A stretch of 64,000 bases of DNA. Source: Ilyomonas sp964249755 (GTDB lineage Bacteria; Bacteroidota; Bacteroidia; Chitinophagales; Chitinophagaceae). Where the stretch lies: contig CAXUDB010000003.1 of assembly GCA_964249755.1 (NCBI GenBank), forward strand, positions 248,001 to 312,000, given 5' to 3'. Shown here piece by piece: positions 17,736 through 26,666 of the stretch; the first letter of the stretch is position 1, and each line of letters starts with the position of its first letter. Below the pieces are notes generated by a model. That model searched no databases. It was given only the letters and a program-made list of their open reading frames with translations, and was not told where the DNA came from. The translations under genes were made by a program, and so were the position numbers.

Positions 17736-17770
17736 AAAAGGGGCGACAGTTACAAACCGTCGCCCCTTTT
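17736..17770. terminator. Convergent terminator
   Basis: AAAAGGGGCGAC pairs with GTCGCCCCTTTT (12 bp). It is A-rich on one side and T-rich on the other and lies between the + gene ending at 17699 and the - gene ending at 17803, so it probably serves both. Confidence 0.85.
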
Positions 17771-17802
17771 ACACCTCACACCCCATAGGGTATTCCTTAT
17801 CC

Positions 17803-18687
17803 TCAATTATCCTTTCTAATCTCATCGGAAGAAATGCTGCTGTGGCTGCTTCCCGGCACATTTTCTACATCCACTTCGGTTTTGCGTACTGTATCGCGCA
17901 CCGTTTCGCTGCGTTCGGTCACTTCCTTTCCTATCGTTACCTCTTCCACCACGCGGGCTTCTTTAGATACTACGGGCACTTCGGCATATTCTTTCAGTTC
18001 TACTACGCTTTCTTCAAATCGATCGAAGTCCTGGTCTGCAATCAGCTTGTCTACCGGCCTGCGTTGCACCTGCACGCGCTCTTCCTGCAGGCGAATGGTT
18101 TCTTCCACTGGTTTCTCTACAATCCTTGAACGGATGTAAGCCCCGCCGGTTTCCACTGTTTGCTTGCCCACATTCAGGCTTTCTTCAATAATTGGAACAG
18201 TGGTGTCAGCATCTTTCGTTCCGGCGTATAAATTCCGGTCATCATAATGCTCATGGCTGTAAAAATCCTCTCCTGTTCCGCCTGATAAAGTAACTGCGCC
18301 GGCACCCGCCAGAATCGCGCGTATTTTATTTTCGATGTCAGGTGTTACGGTGCCTTCATACGGCGGCAGGGCAGCCAATTGTTCAAGACTGATGCCTTGC
18401 AGGAATACATCATTGTCTACATTGCGCAGTTCTGCCAAGCCAATCGGCACCAGTACATCACGGTGCGAAGAAGACTGCCCTTCAAAATCTTCTTTATCCA
18501 CCTTTACCACCATGTAGCGCACCTTGCGCGCCTGCGGATCAAAAATAAGGTCTTCTACTTTACCTATGTGGTGGCTATCACTGTTCAGTCGCACACTCCA
18601 GCCACGAATGTCCGGTTCGCCGTCCACTATTTCATAGTCACTTCCTTTCAGGTTGTGCAGGCGGTTGCCTGTGGTATTATTTTCCAT
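17803..18687 (-). CDS. PRC-barrel and DUF2382 stress-type protein
   Basis: The 294-residue protein has an N-terminal PRC-barrel-like domain (about residues 15-100: DIRGWSVRLNSDSHHIGKVEDLIFDP...VRYMVVKVD) and a C-terminal DUF2382/YsnF-type domain (about 175-285: VPIIEESLNVGKQTVETGG, VEKPVEETIRLQEERV, AEVPVVSKEARVVEEV). This pairing is known from cyanobacterial and Deinococcus stress proteins; function is not established. It is the last of four - strand genes from 21151 downwards, of which three carry DUF2382. Confidence 0.82.
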   Translation of the reverse strand: MENNTTGNRLHNLKGSDYEIVDGEPDIRGWSVRLNSDSHHIGKVEDLIFDPQARKVRYMVVKVDKEDFEGQSSSHRDVLVPIGLAELRNVDNDVFLQGISLEQLAALPPYEGTVTPDIENKIRAILAGAGAVTLSGGTGEDFYSHEHYDDRNLYAGTKDADTTVPIIEESLNVGKQTVETGGAYIRSRIVEKPVEETIRLQEERVQVQRRPVDKLIADQDFDRFEESVVELKEYAEVPVVSKEARVVEEVTIGKEVTERSETVRDTVRKTEVDVENVPGSSHSSISSDEIRKDN

Positions 18688-18866
18688 AAAAAATGTGTTT
18701 TAAAAACTCCTGCCGCCGATAAAGCATTAGGAGACGTAAATGAATAAGTTAGATAAATTCCTACTACAGATTTAAAGAAGACGGAAAGAAACAAATCATC
18801 ACTAAAAATTATTAGTTACCCTTTGTGTTCATCCGTGTCTTTCCTGCCTTCGTGATTCAAAAGCAA

Positions 18867-19520
18867 TTACTGCTTCCTTGCCACAATCTCTACACGGCGG
18901 TTCTGCTGCCGTCCTGCTGCTGTGGCATTGGTAGCTACAGGCGCTCCTTCGCCGATAGCGTTAAGCGAAATGCGCGATGAATCAAAGCCACTGTTCGCAG
19001 CCAGCCAAGTACGCACTGCTTCGGCACGTTGCTGCGCCAAATCTTTGTTGTAACCTTTGCTGCCTACCGAATCGGTATAGCCATATACACGCAGGCTGCC
19101 GTTGCCAAAGCGCTGCTTTACAGAAGCAGCTACTTCTTTTAAGTTCTTTGCTGCATCGCTGCGAATGGTGCTTTTGCCTTCGTCGAACAATATATTCTCG
19201 CCAAGGCTGTAAATACCGTAGTTGTCGTTGCCCCTTACCTCAATGTCCTTGCTCTTAATTTCGTTGTAAGAAGCGGTCGGTGCATTGCGGTCTATGTCAC
19301 TCCAGTCTGGCGATGTAGCACCAGCGGGCGTAGTGCTGGCAACAGCGTTGGAAGTATCTCCCGTTTGGCCCGAAGCCGTCGAATCAGTAGTGCCTGCAGC
19401 ACCGTTATTATTGTTGCAACTGCGCGTTAAAAAGAAAAGCGCCAGCAGCAAAAGAAGCAGGAGCAGCAGCCAAAGCCAACTGTTACTTTTCTTCTTCGGC
19501 TGTACGTCAAGATCTGCCAT
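18867..19520 (-). CDS. OmpA-domain protein with N-terminal membrane anchor
   Basis: The 217-residue protein starts with a charged tail and one long membrane helix (SWLWLLLLLLLLLALFFL), then a Gly/Thr/Ser-rich spacer and an OmpA-like peptidoglycan-binding domain at about residues 105-217 (ILFDEGKSTIRSDAAKNL, LRVYGYTDSVGSKGYNKDLAQQRAEAVRTWL, GRQQNRRVEIV). The Asp and Arg that bind diaminopimelate are in place. It probably links inner membrane and cell wall. It lies within the DUF2382 cluster. Confidence 0.85.
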   Translation of the reverse strand: MADLDVQPKKKSNSWLWLLLLLLLLLALFFLTRSCNNNNGAAGTTDSTASGQTGDTSNAVASTTPAGATSPDWSDIDRNAPTASYNEIKSKDIEVRGNDNYGIYSLGENILFDEGKSTIRSDAAKNLKEVAASVKQRFGNGSLRVYGYTDSVGSKGYNKDLAQQRAEAVRTWLAANSGFDSSRISLNAIGEGAPVATNATAAGRQQNRRVEIVARKQ

Positions 19521-19677
19521 AAGTAAAATAATTTTAAATGAAATGAATGAATAAAAGAGAGAAGCCGGTTGGAATGAAAAACCACTAAGGCTCTCAAAGA
19601 GAGAAGGTTCACAAAGGGGTTTTATTTTCCCCGTGTTTCTCTGTGTTTTCGTGGTCTAAAAAACAACCGGAGAAAAG

Positions 19678-19704
19678 AAGGACTATCCCGAAGGATAGTC
19701 CTTT
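19678..19704 (-). terminator. Terminator after the long DUF2382 gene
   Basis: AAGGACTATCC pairs with GGATAGTCCTT around a CGAA loop. On the minus strand it is followed by a T-rich tail (CTTCTTTTCT), 12 bp past the stop at 19717. Confidence 0.75.
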
Positions 19705-19716
19705 CTGTAATTTTTC

Positions 19717-20679
19717 TTAGTTACCACTTCTTAAGGACTCATCGCTGCTACTGCCACCAGTAGTTTTGCGGGTAGTGCTTTCAATGTTCTCTACATCCAC
19801 TTCGGTGTTGCGTACTGTATCGCGAATGGTCTCTGTGCGCTCGTTTATTTCCTTACCTAAGCTCACTTCTTCTACTATGCGGGCCTCTTTAGATACTACG
19901 GGCACTTCAGCGTGCTCGCGCAGTTCTACTTCACCTTCGCGGAAGGTATCAAAGTCGGCGCTGGTAGCCGCACGGTTCACCGGGTTGCGGTTTACATACA
20001 CACGCTCTTCGCGCAGGCGCAGGTTTTCTTCCACCGGGCGCTCAATAATGCGGCTTCTCAGGCGCACACCACCGGTTTCCACAGTTCGCTTGCCCACCTG
20101 AAGTTCTTCTTCTATCACAGGCAGCGAAGTAGCACCGGTTACATCCTCTTCGTCGCGGAAGGAAGTAGTACGGTTAGTAGTGTCGAATGTACCAGTAGTA
20201 GTATCCATTTCGGTAGTGCTGGCCGATGCGCCTGCGGTTTCATTGAATGCGCCAACCGGAGCTGCGCCCGTAGTGGTGTCATAGCTATCATAGCCTTCCG
20301 CATCTTCATCTACGTTGATAGCACCATACTGATCAAGCAGGTCAGCGGCTCTTTCAGCTTCGTCAGACGAAGAAGCATGCACCGTTACAATGGAGTTGCC
20401 ATTCGCGGCGCGGCTGTAACGACTCACATTGGTGTCGTTGTCATCGTCTGCGCCAAATAAGTTTTTGAAGAAGCGGGCTACGCCACTTTCTTTTTCGTCT
20501 TTGGAATTGCTGTCTAAATTAAAATTGCGGTTGCCGGCAGCTGTATTAGAACTGCTGGTGCCAAGAGATAAATCTACATCGCTGCTGCTGAAGCCATTGC
20601 TTGTTAATTGTTTTACGGCTTCCTGTGCATCGCTGGGCTTGCTAAAGAAGCCTACTACGGTCTGTTTCATAGGTGTCAT
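19717..20679 (-). CDS. DUF2382 protein with YflT-like N-terminal domain
   Basis: The 320-residue protein combines an N-terminal domain like the general stress protein 17M/YflT family (TVVGFFSKPSDAQEAVKQLTSNGF, and IVTVHASSSDEAERAADLLDQYGA) with a Thr/Ser/Asp-rich linker and a C-terminal DUF2382 domain (LPVIEEELQVGKRTVETGG, ERPVEENLRLREERV, AEVPVVSKEARIVEEV). Met-1 or Met-4 may be the start. It begins 7 bp after the upstream DUF2382 gene, so the two are cotranscribed. A general-stress role is inferred from family context only. Confidence 0.8.
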   Translation of the reverse strand: MTPMKQTVVGFFSKPSDAQEAVKQLTSNGFSSSDVDLSLGTSSSNTAAGNRNFNLDSNSKDEKESGVARFFKNLFGADDDNDTNVSRYSRAANGNSIVTVHASSSDEAERAADLLDQYGAINVDEDAEGYDSYDTTTGAAPVGAFNETAGASASTTEMDTTTGTFDTTNRTTSFRDEEDVTGATSLPVIEEELQVGKRTVETGGVRLRSRIIERPVEENLRLREERVYVNRNPVNRAATSADFDTFREGEVELREHAEVPVVSKEARIVEEVSLGKEINERTETIRDTVRNTEVDVENIESTTRKTTGGSSSDESLRSGN

Positions 20680-20686
20680 TGATTTT

Positions 20687-21151
20687 TTATATATGGTTAC
20701 GTAATCCTTCTTTCGTCCGGCTGCCTGCTCCCGGTTCGGTGGGCACGCGCACTACCTGTACCTCTTCTTTGCGCAGTATAGCGTTGTGCTCTTCAGTGCG
20801 TTCCACAGTGCTCTTGGTTATCCTCACTTCCTCTACCAGCAGCAACCGCTTCACCAACACTTCTTTTAGTACCGGCACAATCCATACATTTCCCTCCTGC
20901 CTCGCTTTTGGCGCATCGCCGTCTACATAAAGATCCAGGGCTACATGTTCTATGCTGTATTCTTCACTTAGCAGGCTCACGTTCACTTGCTGCGGTGTTT
21001 GCGTCACAGTTTTCGATACCTTCACGGTGGCTGTTTCCGCTACCGCTTTTTCTATCGTTACCGTTTCTTCAATCACCGGTATTACAGTGCCTTCCTCAAC
21101 AGGTGTGGCGTCGGTGTTGGTTTCTTCCGCAAAAAAGTTCGTGTTCTGCAT
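20687..21151 (-). CDS. Short DUF2382-type protein
   Basis: From the ATG at 21151 the protein is 154 residues and consists almost only of a divergent DUF2382 domain (VIPVIEETVTIEKAVAETATVKVSK...VPVLKEVLVKRLLLVEEVRITKSTVERTEEHNAILRKEEVQV). The open frame extends 62 codons upstream, but that part is Phe/Arg-rich and unlike the family. It is the first gene of the DUF2382 operon. Confidence 0.75.
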   Translation of the reverse strand: MQNTNFFAEETNTDATPVEEGTVIPVIEETVTIEKAVAETATVKVSKTVTQTPQQVNVSLLSEEYSIEHVALDLYVDGDAPKARQEGNVWIVPVLKEVLVKRLLLVEEVRITKSTVERTEEHNAILRKEEVQVVRVPTEPGAGSRTKEGLRNHI

Positions 21152-21625
21152 AAGGATGTGAAGGGATTGAAAAAGTATGCCGTTCCTGTTTTGTACTGAT
21201 AGTGTGAGCTTTACAAAAAAATCATCATCTGAGAAGGGTGGGAAGGGTGTAGAATGTTTATCCCGGCTGCATTCCACGCCCCACAGAGTACGAAAAAAGA
21301 ACAGCCGGTAACAGCTCCAAGCACGGAAGAAAAGCACCCGGTGCCTGCCACAAAAAACGGATAAAGAAAAAAATCAAAGCATACCAATCATTCCGTCTCT
21401 ACACCTGCGAAGACAGCCGGGAATGCACTATACCGTAATCAAATTAGCTGGCCGATTGGCGCAGAATCTGGCAACTATAATTAAGTGCTGGTGAAATAAA
21501 GGAGACGGCTGCGAAATATAGAAAGGCTACTGCCTGTTCCAACCCGTCGCACTTCCAATTCACCCCCTTAACACATTCCGGCAGGGTTTTTTCAGCCCAC
21601 CTTGCACATCTTAAAATGTACTAAT
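21152..21625. other. 474-bp region between divergent genes
   Basis: It separates the DUF2382 operon (-) from a small coiled-coil protein gene (+) and must hold both promoters. I see no exact TAnnTTTG element, no gene and no strong hairpin. Confidence 0.4.
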
Positions 21626-21901
21626 ATGGACAACAGAGCAAAAATGGAAGCCATGGATAAAATGCTGCGAGAGCTGGAAGATCTGAAGAACAGCCAGACC
21701 TCTGTGCTGAAAAAAGTGGCCCAGATAGAAGCCGACAACATGAACGCAAATGTAGCCCTGCTGGATGGAGAATTGCCCACTATTCATGAGCATGCCGACA
21801 CCACAGTAACCACTGTTACAGACCTCATCGAAAAACTGCAAACGCATCGCGATGAATTTGTAAAGAAGTACAACCTCGATGTCGTAGAAGAAACCACATA
21901 G
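21626..21901 (+). CDS. Small coiled-coil protein of unknown function
   Basis: From the ATG at 21626 the protein is 91 residues, highly charged and helical: heptad-like MEAMDKMLRELEDLKNSQTSVLKKVAQIEAD, then TTVTDLIEKLQTHRDEFVKKYNLD. No signal peptide and no recognised family. A TTG 8 codons upstream is in frame but less likely as the start. A strong hairpin follows. Confidence 0.6.
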   Translation: MDNRAKMEAMDKMLRELEDLKNSQTSVLKKVAQIEADNMNANVALLDGELPTIHEHADTTVTTVTDLIEKLQTHRDEFVKKYNLDVVEETT

Positions 21902-21924
21902 TATCTTTGTTTCCTTATGTTTTA

Positions 21925-21966
21925 TACCCCGAAGCCCGTTGTAGTTCTACAACGGGCTTCGGGGTA
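21925..21966 (+). terminator. 19-bp perfect hairpin after the coiled-coil gene
   Basis: Positions 21925-21943 are the exact reverse complement of 21948-21966 around a GTTC loop. It lies 24 bp after the stop at 21901. The tail (CTAGTAAAAAG) is not U-rich, so termination is inferred from stem strength and position. Confidence 0.65.
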
Positions 21967-22031
21967 CTAGTAAAAAGACAAGAGCAAGAATAAACAGGTT
22001 CAGGAATCGAATAAATAAAATACATAACAGG

Positions 22032-22070
22032 AACAAAAAACAGCGGGCTTTACCCCTCTGTTTTTTGTTT
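22032..22070. terminator. Bidirectional A/T-flanked hairpin
   Basis: AACAAAAAACAG pairs with CTGTTTTTTGTT, continued by GGG/CCC. It lies 35 bp after the end (22105) of the - strand gene and is symmetrical, so it can terminate transcripts from both sides. Confidence 0.75.
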
Positions 22071-22104
22071 GTAAATAAAGGACAAACACTACCGAAGCCA
22101 GCCA

Positions 22105-22695
22105 TCACAATGATGCCCTAAGTGCCAGAGCCGCAGGCGCCTGCAGCGCGCTAAAAAACTCGCTTACCGAAAAGGAATGTCCCACCGGTAAAAGAGGCTG
22201 TGCCGACAAAAGGGGCAGCAACAAATCATCCGCCGTAACCGCTGTGCCGGTTTTCAGCCAGAGTGCTACCAAGTGTAGTGCGGGCAGGTTCAGCAGGCAT
22301 ATTTCATAAGTAATGCCTGATAGCGATGCGTTGTGGCTTAGCTCGCTTACCTGCTGGGTAATGGCTGCTGCCAAAGGTCCCGAAGTAAAAGAAGAAAAAG
22401 TATGGCTGTCGCCGCTGTCTTCACCAGCAACAGTAGCCGTCATATCGGGGCTAATGATATACAACCAGCCCGTTTGCTTTGCAGCGTCGAGCCCCGTTTG
22501 CGGGTTTAGCACATCATTTATACCCAGCAGGTACATGGGGTAGGCAGGTTGAGAGGCATCATAAGCCACCTCGTTAATGGGAAATACGGCGCCGATGGTG
22601 CGCATCACCGGCTGCGCTGCCGGAGAGAGCCGCTGGGTTACCTGCTGAAGCGCGGACAGGGAGCGGGCATTGATTTTTCTGAATTGAAGAGGCAT
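22105..22695 (-). CDS. Protein of unknown function downstream of the C70-type peptidase
   Basis: The 196-residue protein has no signal peptide or membrane helix. It is Ala/Leu/Ser-rich with motifs GAVFPINEVAYD, GWLYIISPDMTATVAGED and YEICLLNLPALHLVALWL. No family recognised. It starts 27 bp after the upstream peptidase gene, so the two form an operon. A partner, inhibitor or immunity role for the peptidase is possible but only from position. Confidence 0.6.
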   Translation of the reverse strand: MPLQFRKINARSLSALQQVTQRLSPAAQPVMRTIGAVFPINEVAYDASQPAYPMYLLGINDVLNPQTGLDAAKQTGWLYIISPDMTATVAGEDSGDSHTFSSFTSGPLAAAITQQVSELSHNASLSGITYEICLLNLPALHLVALWLKTGTAVTADDLLLPLLSAQPLLPVGHSFSVSEFFSALQAPAALALRASL

Positions 22696-22722
22696 ATTAA
22701 AATAAATTAAAAAGGTGATAAA

Positions 22723-24639
22723 TTAATTGGTAAGCGGTTCGTTGGAAGAGAGGGGCGCATTAGAGGTTTGCACCTGCTCACTGGGGGGCGGGGCTTTCGT
22801 CAGGTAAGAGCGGTCCCAGAAACCGCCTCCACCGCTATAGGCACTCGTCAGCGCAGCAATGGAATATAGCGACACAGACGAGCCATTACCCGGGTCGTTT
22901 ACAATCAGCATCGTGTTCACTGCATCGGGCGGGTTGTTATCCAGCACCACGTAGCCCGAAACTACAATCGCGTGCGCACCCTCGCCATACCATTTAATGC
23001 GGAGCGCCACCGGGTTGCCGGCATCTATTTCCGCCATCACCTGCGGCAGCGATAGGCTGTCGCTGTTGTCTTCTTTCAGAATGCCAAAGTAGTGAAGAGC
23101 GTTCCCTGTTTGCCCGCCCACATTGCATTCGTCGGGCGTGGGATTCTGGCAGGGGTCAACACTTGTAAATCCTTTCAGCTTCTGCACAACGGTGCATTGC
23201 TCCACAAATCCGCCATAATACCGGAAACAGCTTGCCGTAGTAGCCGCCCAGCACCAGTTGGTGTTCTTTTGCGGCTGTATTTTAAACGGGTTAAGAATGC
23301 GGAACGGAACGGTAAAGCTTTCGGTAAACACGCCGTTGTGAGTAGCGCATTCAAGCGTTGCAACCACAAGTTCTTCGCCTGTAACCGTGATATCCGCATG
23401 GGGTGCTATCGCAAAATGAAGCACCACCGGCGTAGTCTTGCCGGAAGGCAGCAGAAATGCTTTAGGCATCAGCTTTACACCTAAGGGCAGGTTCGTGGCT
23501 TTGCATTGCAGGGTCGTAACGGGTCCGGGATTGTTGGCAATTAGGGTGCAGGCTACCTCACTTCCCTGGAAGCCTGCCACCGTTTTGGTCTGCAAAGTAT
23601 AGGAAGGCGGTTTTATTTTGCAGAAGATCGAATTGGCAAAGCTTTGAAGCTGCGTATTCTCACCAAACTTAGCTACCAACTGGCTGGTAAACTGCGTAAC
23701 GCCCGGTGTAAAATAAAGCAGCGAGGTCTGCACCTGTATGTCAATGGCACTGCTGGTGTTTGCTTTCACCGTAAATACCTGGTCGGGCTGCGTAAAGCTA
23801 TTATGGCTGGTCTCCTCCACCGTCTCAATCTCAACATCGTCGTCCGATTGGTTATCCACCGTGTAATGATAGGTAGCCACCTCGCCCAGAAAAAGCGCAG
23901 GCATCTCTCCTGCAGGGGTAAAACCCACCTTGCCGGTGCGGACAGAGAGGTCTATATCGGCAGAGAAACCGCCGTAAGAAACAGTAAGCGTAGCGTTATA
24001 ATGAACCCGCGTTGTATCAGGCGCCGCAAAAGACACCACAATCACGTAGAGCGAATTAACGCCCGGTGCTACATTCCCTTCCGGCTCTTTTGAAGGTGTT
24101 GGCGCGTCGCCTTTCATCGGTTTTAGAATCACGCCCCGGCGGTTAGCACCGCCTGCCTGTTTGGCAATATCTAAGTTAGCTACGAGGCGATGTTGTAAAT
24201 CACCGGCAAACCTCACCTGCAGGGCATTCACGTCCGGAGCAATGGCTTCATAAACAAAGATGCCATCGCCTATGTGTTGGCTCACCAGTGAACCTGCCGC
24301 CTGGCTCACGGCATCGCCCGGCGGCACATAAGCATTCACCAGTATCGGGATGTCTTTGCTGCCGGTATCCGAAGTATCCAGCGGGTTCTTATCACGCTTC
24401 ACCAGCGTGGCGCTAAAGCCGGGATCACCGGTAATGGTCAGCGCTATATTCGTCGCCACATTCACTTTTAGTTCAATTTCTCTTTGAACGGTGGAGTTGG
24501 CAAAAGCGCAACCGAAATTAATAGGGCTGTTGCTGAACGACACCGGCAGCACCCATTGCGGGCGGCCTTGGTGTTGCCACACGCTGCGGTCAATAACCAG
24601 ACGGGGCGAAGTGGAAAAGGAAATGGAATCATTACTCAT
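22723..24639 (-). CDS. Ig-like modules with C-terminal papain-like cysteine peptidase (AvrRpt2/C70-type)
   Basis: From the ATG at 24639 the protein is 638 residues. Residues about 1-460 are beta-rich, Ig-like modules (HYNATLTVSYGGFSADIDLSV, YHYTVDNQSDDDVEIETVEE). The last 170 residues form a papain-fold peptidase: the Cys region TNWCWAATTASCFRYY, the His in GEGAHAIVVSGY, and the Asp/Asn region LIVNDPGNG. This is the arrangement of peptidase family C70, whose founder AvrRpt2 is a plant-pathogen effector. No signal peptide is seen, so any export would need another route. It is followed by a 196-residue partner in the same operon. Confidence 0.75.
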   Translation of the reverse strand: MSNDSISFSTSPRLVIDRSVWQHQGRPQWVLPVSFSNSPINFGCAFANSTVQREIELKVNVATNIALTITGDPGFSATLVKRDKNPLDTSDTGSKDIPILVNAYVPPGDAVSQAAGSLVSQHIGDGIFVYEAIAPDVNALQVRFAGDLQHRLVANLDIAKQAGGANRRGVILKPMKGDAPTPSKEPEGNVAPGVNSLYVIVVSFAAPDTTRVHYNATLTVSYGGFSADIDLSVRTGKVGFTPAGEMPALFLGEVATYHYTVDNQSDDDVEIETVEETSHNSFTQPDQVFTVKANTSSAIDIQVQTSLLYFTPGVTQFTSQLVAKFGENTQLQSFANSIFCKIKPPSYTLQTKTVAGFQGSEVACTLIANNPGPVTTLQCKATNLPLGVKLMPKAFLLPSGKTTPVVLHFAIAPHADITVTGEELVVATLECATHNGVFTESFTVPFRILNPFKIQPQKNTNWCWAATTASCFRYYGGFVEQCTVVQKLKGFTSVDPCQNPTPDECNVGGQTGNALHYFGILKEDNSDSLSLPQVMAEIDAGNPVALRIKWYGEGAHAIVVSGYVVLDNNPPDAVNTMLIVNDPGNGSSVSLYSIAALTSAYSGGGGFWDRSYLTKAPPPSEQVQTSNAPLSSNEPLTN

Positions 24640-25063
24640 AGAAGACTGTTTATGTGTGTAAAAAATATGGTAAGACATTGTTGCACCTTATTCGACGCAT
24701 TCCTGTGGCGGGAGATAACAACGACAGAAACAGGACAGCAGGCACATCGGTTGCCCACCTCTTCTTCCGGCCGATATAATTTGCTTAAAAAGGAGCGGTT
24801 TCATAGGTATAAAGGTTAGCCAATCGGGAATATGGAAAGGAAAGAAGCCGTCGAACGGCGGTGAGAAATCGTCGGAGGGAGAGAAAGGGGATTCCTTTGA
24901 AATATTGTGTGCCGGAGAGGATTCGCAAAGTTGAAGTTCGCAAAGAAGTTGATAAAAGACAGAGTTGGAAACCAGTTCAGAAATACAGCGTAGAGTGGTT
25001 TCGGTCGGTGTTCTAACCACATCTGTCGGCAAGAAAAGTTAAAGCTGTTGATCAAACAGTTGA

Positions 25064-25091
25064 TTACGCCAGCGGCGTAACCGGTCTGTAG
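25064..25091. repeat. Dispersed 28-nt element, copy B
   Basis: It matches 1265-1292 at 24 of 28 positions. TTACGCC-agc-GGCGTAA forms a 7-bp hairpin here, followed by CCGGTCTGTAG, which is shared with copy A. Confidence 0.5.
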
Positions 25092-25249
25092 AAATTCTTA
25101 AGCACGCATCTTTTCCTGCTCCGGCGGAGCAGCCCTTTTCCGCAGAAATAAGGATGTTTGCATTTAATAGAGTAACCATTCTGCCGCTTAACAAATCTTC
25201 CCGACAGCTGCGATGTTCTAACAATAGGTATCGGGAAGAAAATTTATCC

Positions 25250-25271
25250 CGTCATTGCGAGCGCAGCGAAG
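25250..25271 (+). repeat. Fragment of a REP-like repeat (GTCATTGCGAGCGCAGCGAA)
   Basis: The string closely resembles the palindromic GTCATTGCGAGCGAAGCGAAG repeat seen between genes in many bacteria. Only one arm is recognisable here. Confidence 0.5.
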
Positions 25272-25643
25272 GGCTCTGTTCTATATGGTTAAGCGTAATT
25301 GCGATCTGTAAGCCTCCCTTTTCTGCCATCCATAGACTGCTTTGTGCTCCTGCCAAGCTTCAGCATGGGCACAGTGACGACGGTGTCATTCCTTACTGTT
25401 TCTTCCCAATCTATGGTGAGAGCGCCGACCGATAGAAAACTCTCCCTACTCACAAAAATTAGCCATTGAAGGAACTGGGTAAGCATAGAACCTACGCTGA
25501 ATGAGGGGAAACTTAAGTAAATCAACTCAGGCTGCGCAGAGGTATGACGTGTGCATCCTATTACCCACCTTCCTATCTCCGGTGTATATCGAATAAAACA
25601 AAAATGGGCTTATGCCGGTTCTCTGTTTTTTCTCCCGCCGGCT

Positions 25644-25651
25644 TATCTTTG
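25644..25651 (+). promoter_or_regulatory. Bacteroidota -7 element (TATCTTTG) upstream of the lipoprotein gene
   Basis: TATCTTTG matches TAnnTTTG exactly and lies 35 bp before the ATG at 25686. No TTG-type -33 element is obvious. Confidence 0.5.
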
Positions 25652-25685
25652 TTTCATACAAAACAAACCGAAACAAACTTTATCT

Positions 25686-26480
25686 ATGACCAAACAAGTA
25701 CTCCCTCTTTTTGCCATTGTTCTTATTCTACTTAGCAGTTGCCAAAAAACAGAACTGGCAACCCCCGGCACAGCCATCAGCACCACTTCTGCCGATAAAA
25801 CAGCCGGCATTGCGGCTCTCGGTAAGGGAACGGTATCAGATGCACATTGGTATGGAGAATATTACAATGTATTCGATTCGCAGGGCAACCCGATTCCTTT
25901 TGGAGATCCGGACGTTCCTTATACCGACGACCAGTTTATCACTGGCGGTGTAGCTACTCTTCCCATCCCATCGGGCGTTTCCTCTTATTTTTCGGACGTT
26001 TTGTTCGATATTCCAAGCCAATATAGCATTCCGGGCGACAGTATTATCTATGAAGTGGTGATAAAAAATACAAACCCTGCTGGCATAGCAGATTATGATG
26101 TGGTGCTCACCCTGGTGGGCGAGAACAAGTCTGCCGAAGTACACTTTGTAGCGCATAAAGAAAACCAGTCGGCTACTTCCTATACGCTCGGCACCATTAC
26201 CCACACCAATCTTCTCCAACTGGTGAGCGATTTCAGCAGTTTCCAAACGGTGAAACTGGGTACCAAGAAAGGGAAAACGGGGGTGTATGTAAACAACAAG
26301 CTGCTCTACCAATTTAAATACAGCGCTGCCGATAAGCTGGGCAGAATTTCAGAAATCAAAGTGGGCGGTAAAGGCTCTGCTGTGGTAGATAATGTAAAGC
26401 TCACCAACAGCTATACCAACAAGAAGCTGATGCTGGAAGACTTTAACACCGAAGGGCAAAGCCATACTATTTTTTATTAA
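25686..26480 (+). CDS. Lipoprotein of unknown function
   Basis: From the ATG at 25686 the protein is 264 residues with a lipoprotein signal (VLPLFAIVLILLSSC; lipobox LSSC). The mature part has a beta-sandwich look and resembles a laminin-G/concanavalin-type carbohydrate-binding fold (VSDAHWYGEYYNVFD..., TGVYVNNKLLYQFKYSAADKLGRISEIKVGGKGSAVVDNVKL). I am not certain of the family. The open frame extends 45 codons upstream, but that segment overlaps the -7 element and hides the lipoprotein signal. Likely anchored in the outer membrane. Confidence 0.7.
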   Translation: MTKQVLPLFAIVLILLSSCQKTELATPGTAISTTSADKTAGIAALGKGTVSDAHWYGEYYNVFDSQGNPIPFGDPDVPYTDDQFITGGVATLPIPSGVSSYFSDVLFDIPSQYSIPGDSIIYEVVIKNTNPAGIADYDVVLTLVGENKSAEVHFVAHKENQSATSYTLGTITHTNLLQLVSDFSSFQTVKLGTKKGKTGVYVNNKLLYQFKYSAADKLGRISEIKVGGKGSAVVDNVKLTNSYTNKKLMLEDFNTEGQSHTIFY

Positions 26481-26504
26481 ATCGTTCTTGTCTCCAGTAA
26501 TGAA

Positions 26505-26545
26505 CAGGGCTGTTATCCTCATACCGGGTAGCAGCCCTTTGTTTT
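26505..26545 (+). terminator. Probable terminator after the lipoprotein gene
   Basis: AGGGCTGTTATCC pairs imperfectly (G-U pairs) with GGGTAGCAGCCCT and is followed by TTTGTTTT, 25 bp after the stop. Confidence 0.65.
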
Positions 26546-26666
26546 ACTGCTCTATCTTTCCATTCATAACCTTATGTGCAAGCTATAGGCACACCCTGTA
26601 TAGGGCAAGGGAAAGAGAGATCACTTCACAAGACACAGGTGTCCTCATCTGCCCTACGTTGCAACC

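Larger units (their letters stand above)
24640..25685. other. 1.05-kb region without a supported gene
   Basis: It lies between the divergent C70-type peptidase gene and a lipoprotein gene. It holds one copy of the 28-nt dispersed element (25064-25091), a small hairpin (CTGCTCC-ggc-GGAGCAG, about 25118-25134) followed by CCCTTTT, a piece of a widespread GTCATTGCGAGCG-type repeat (25250-25271), and a -7 element near its right end. Short open frames here show no protein-like features. It looks like an eroded intergenic region that has collected repeats. Confidence 0.5.
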
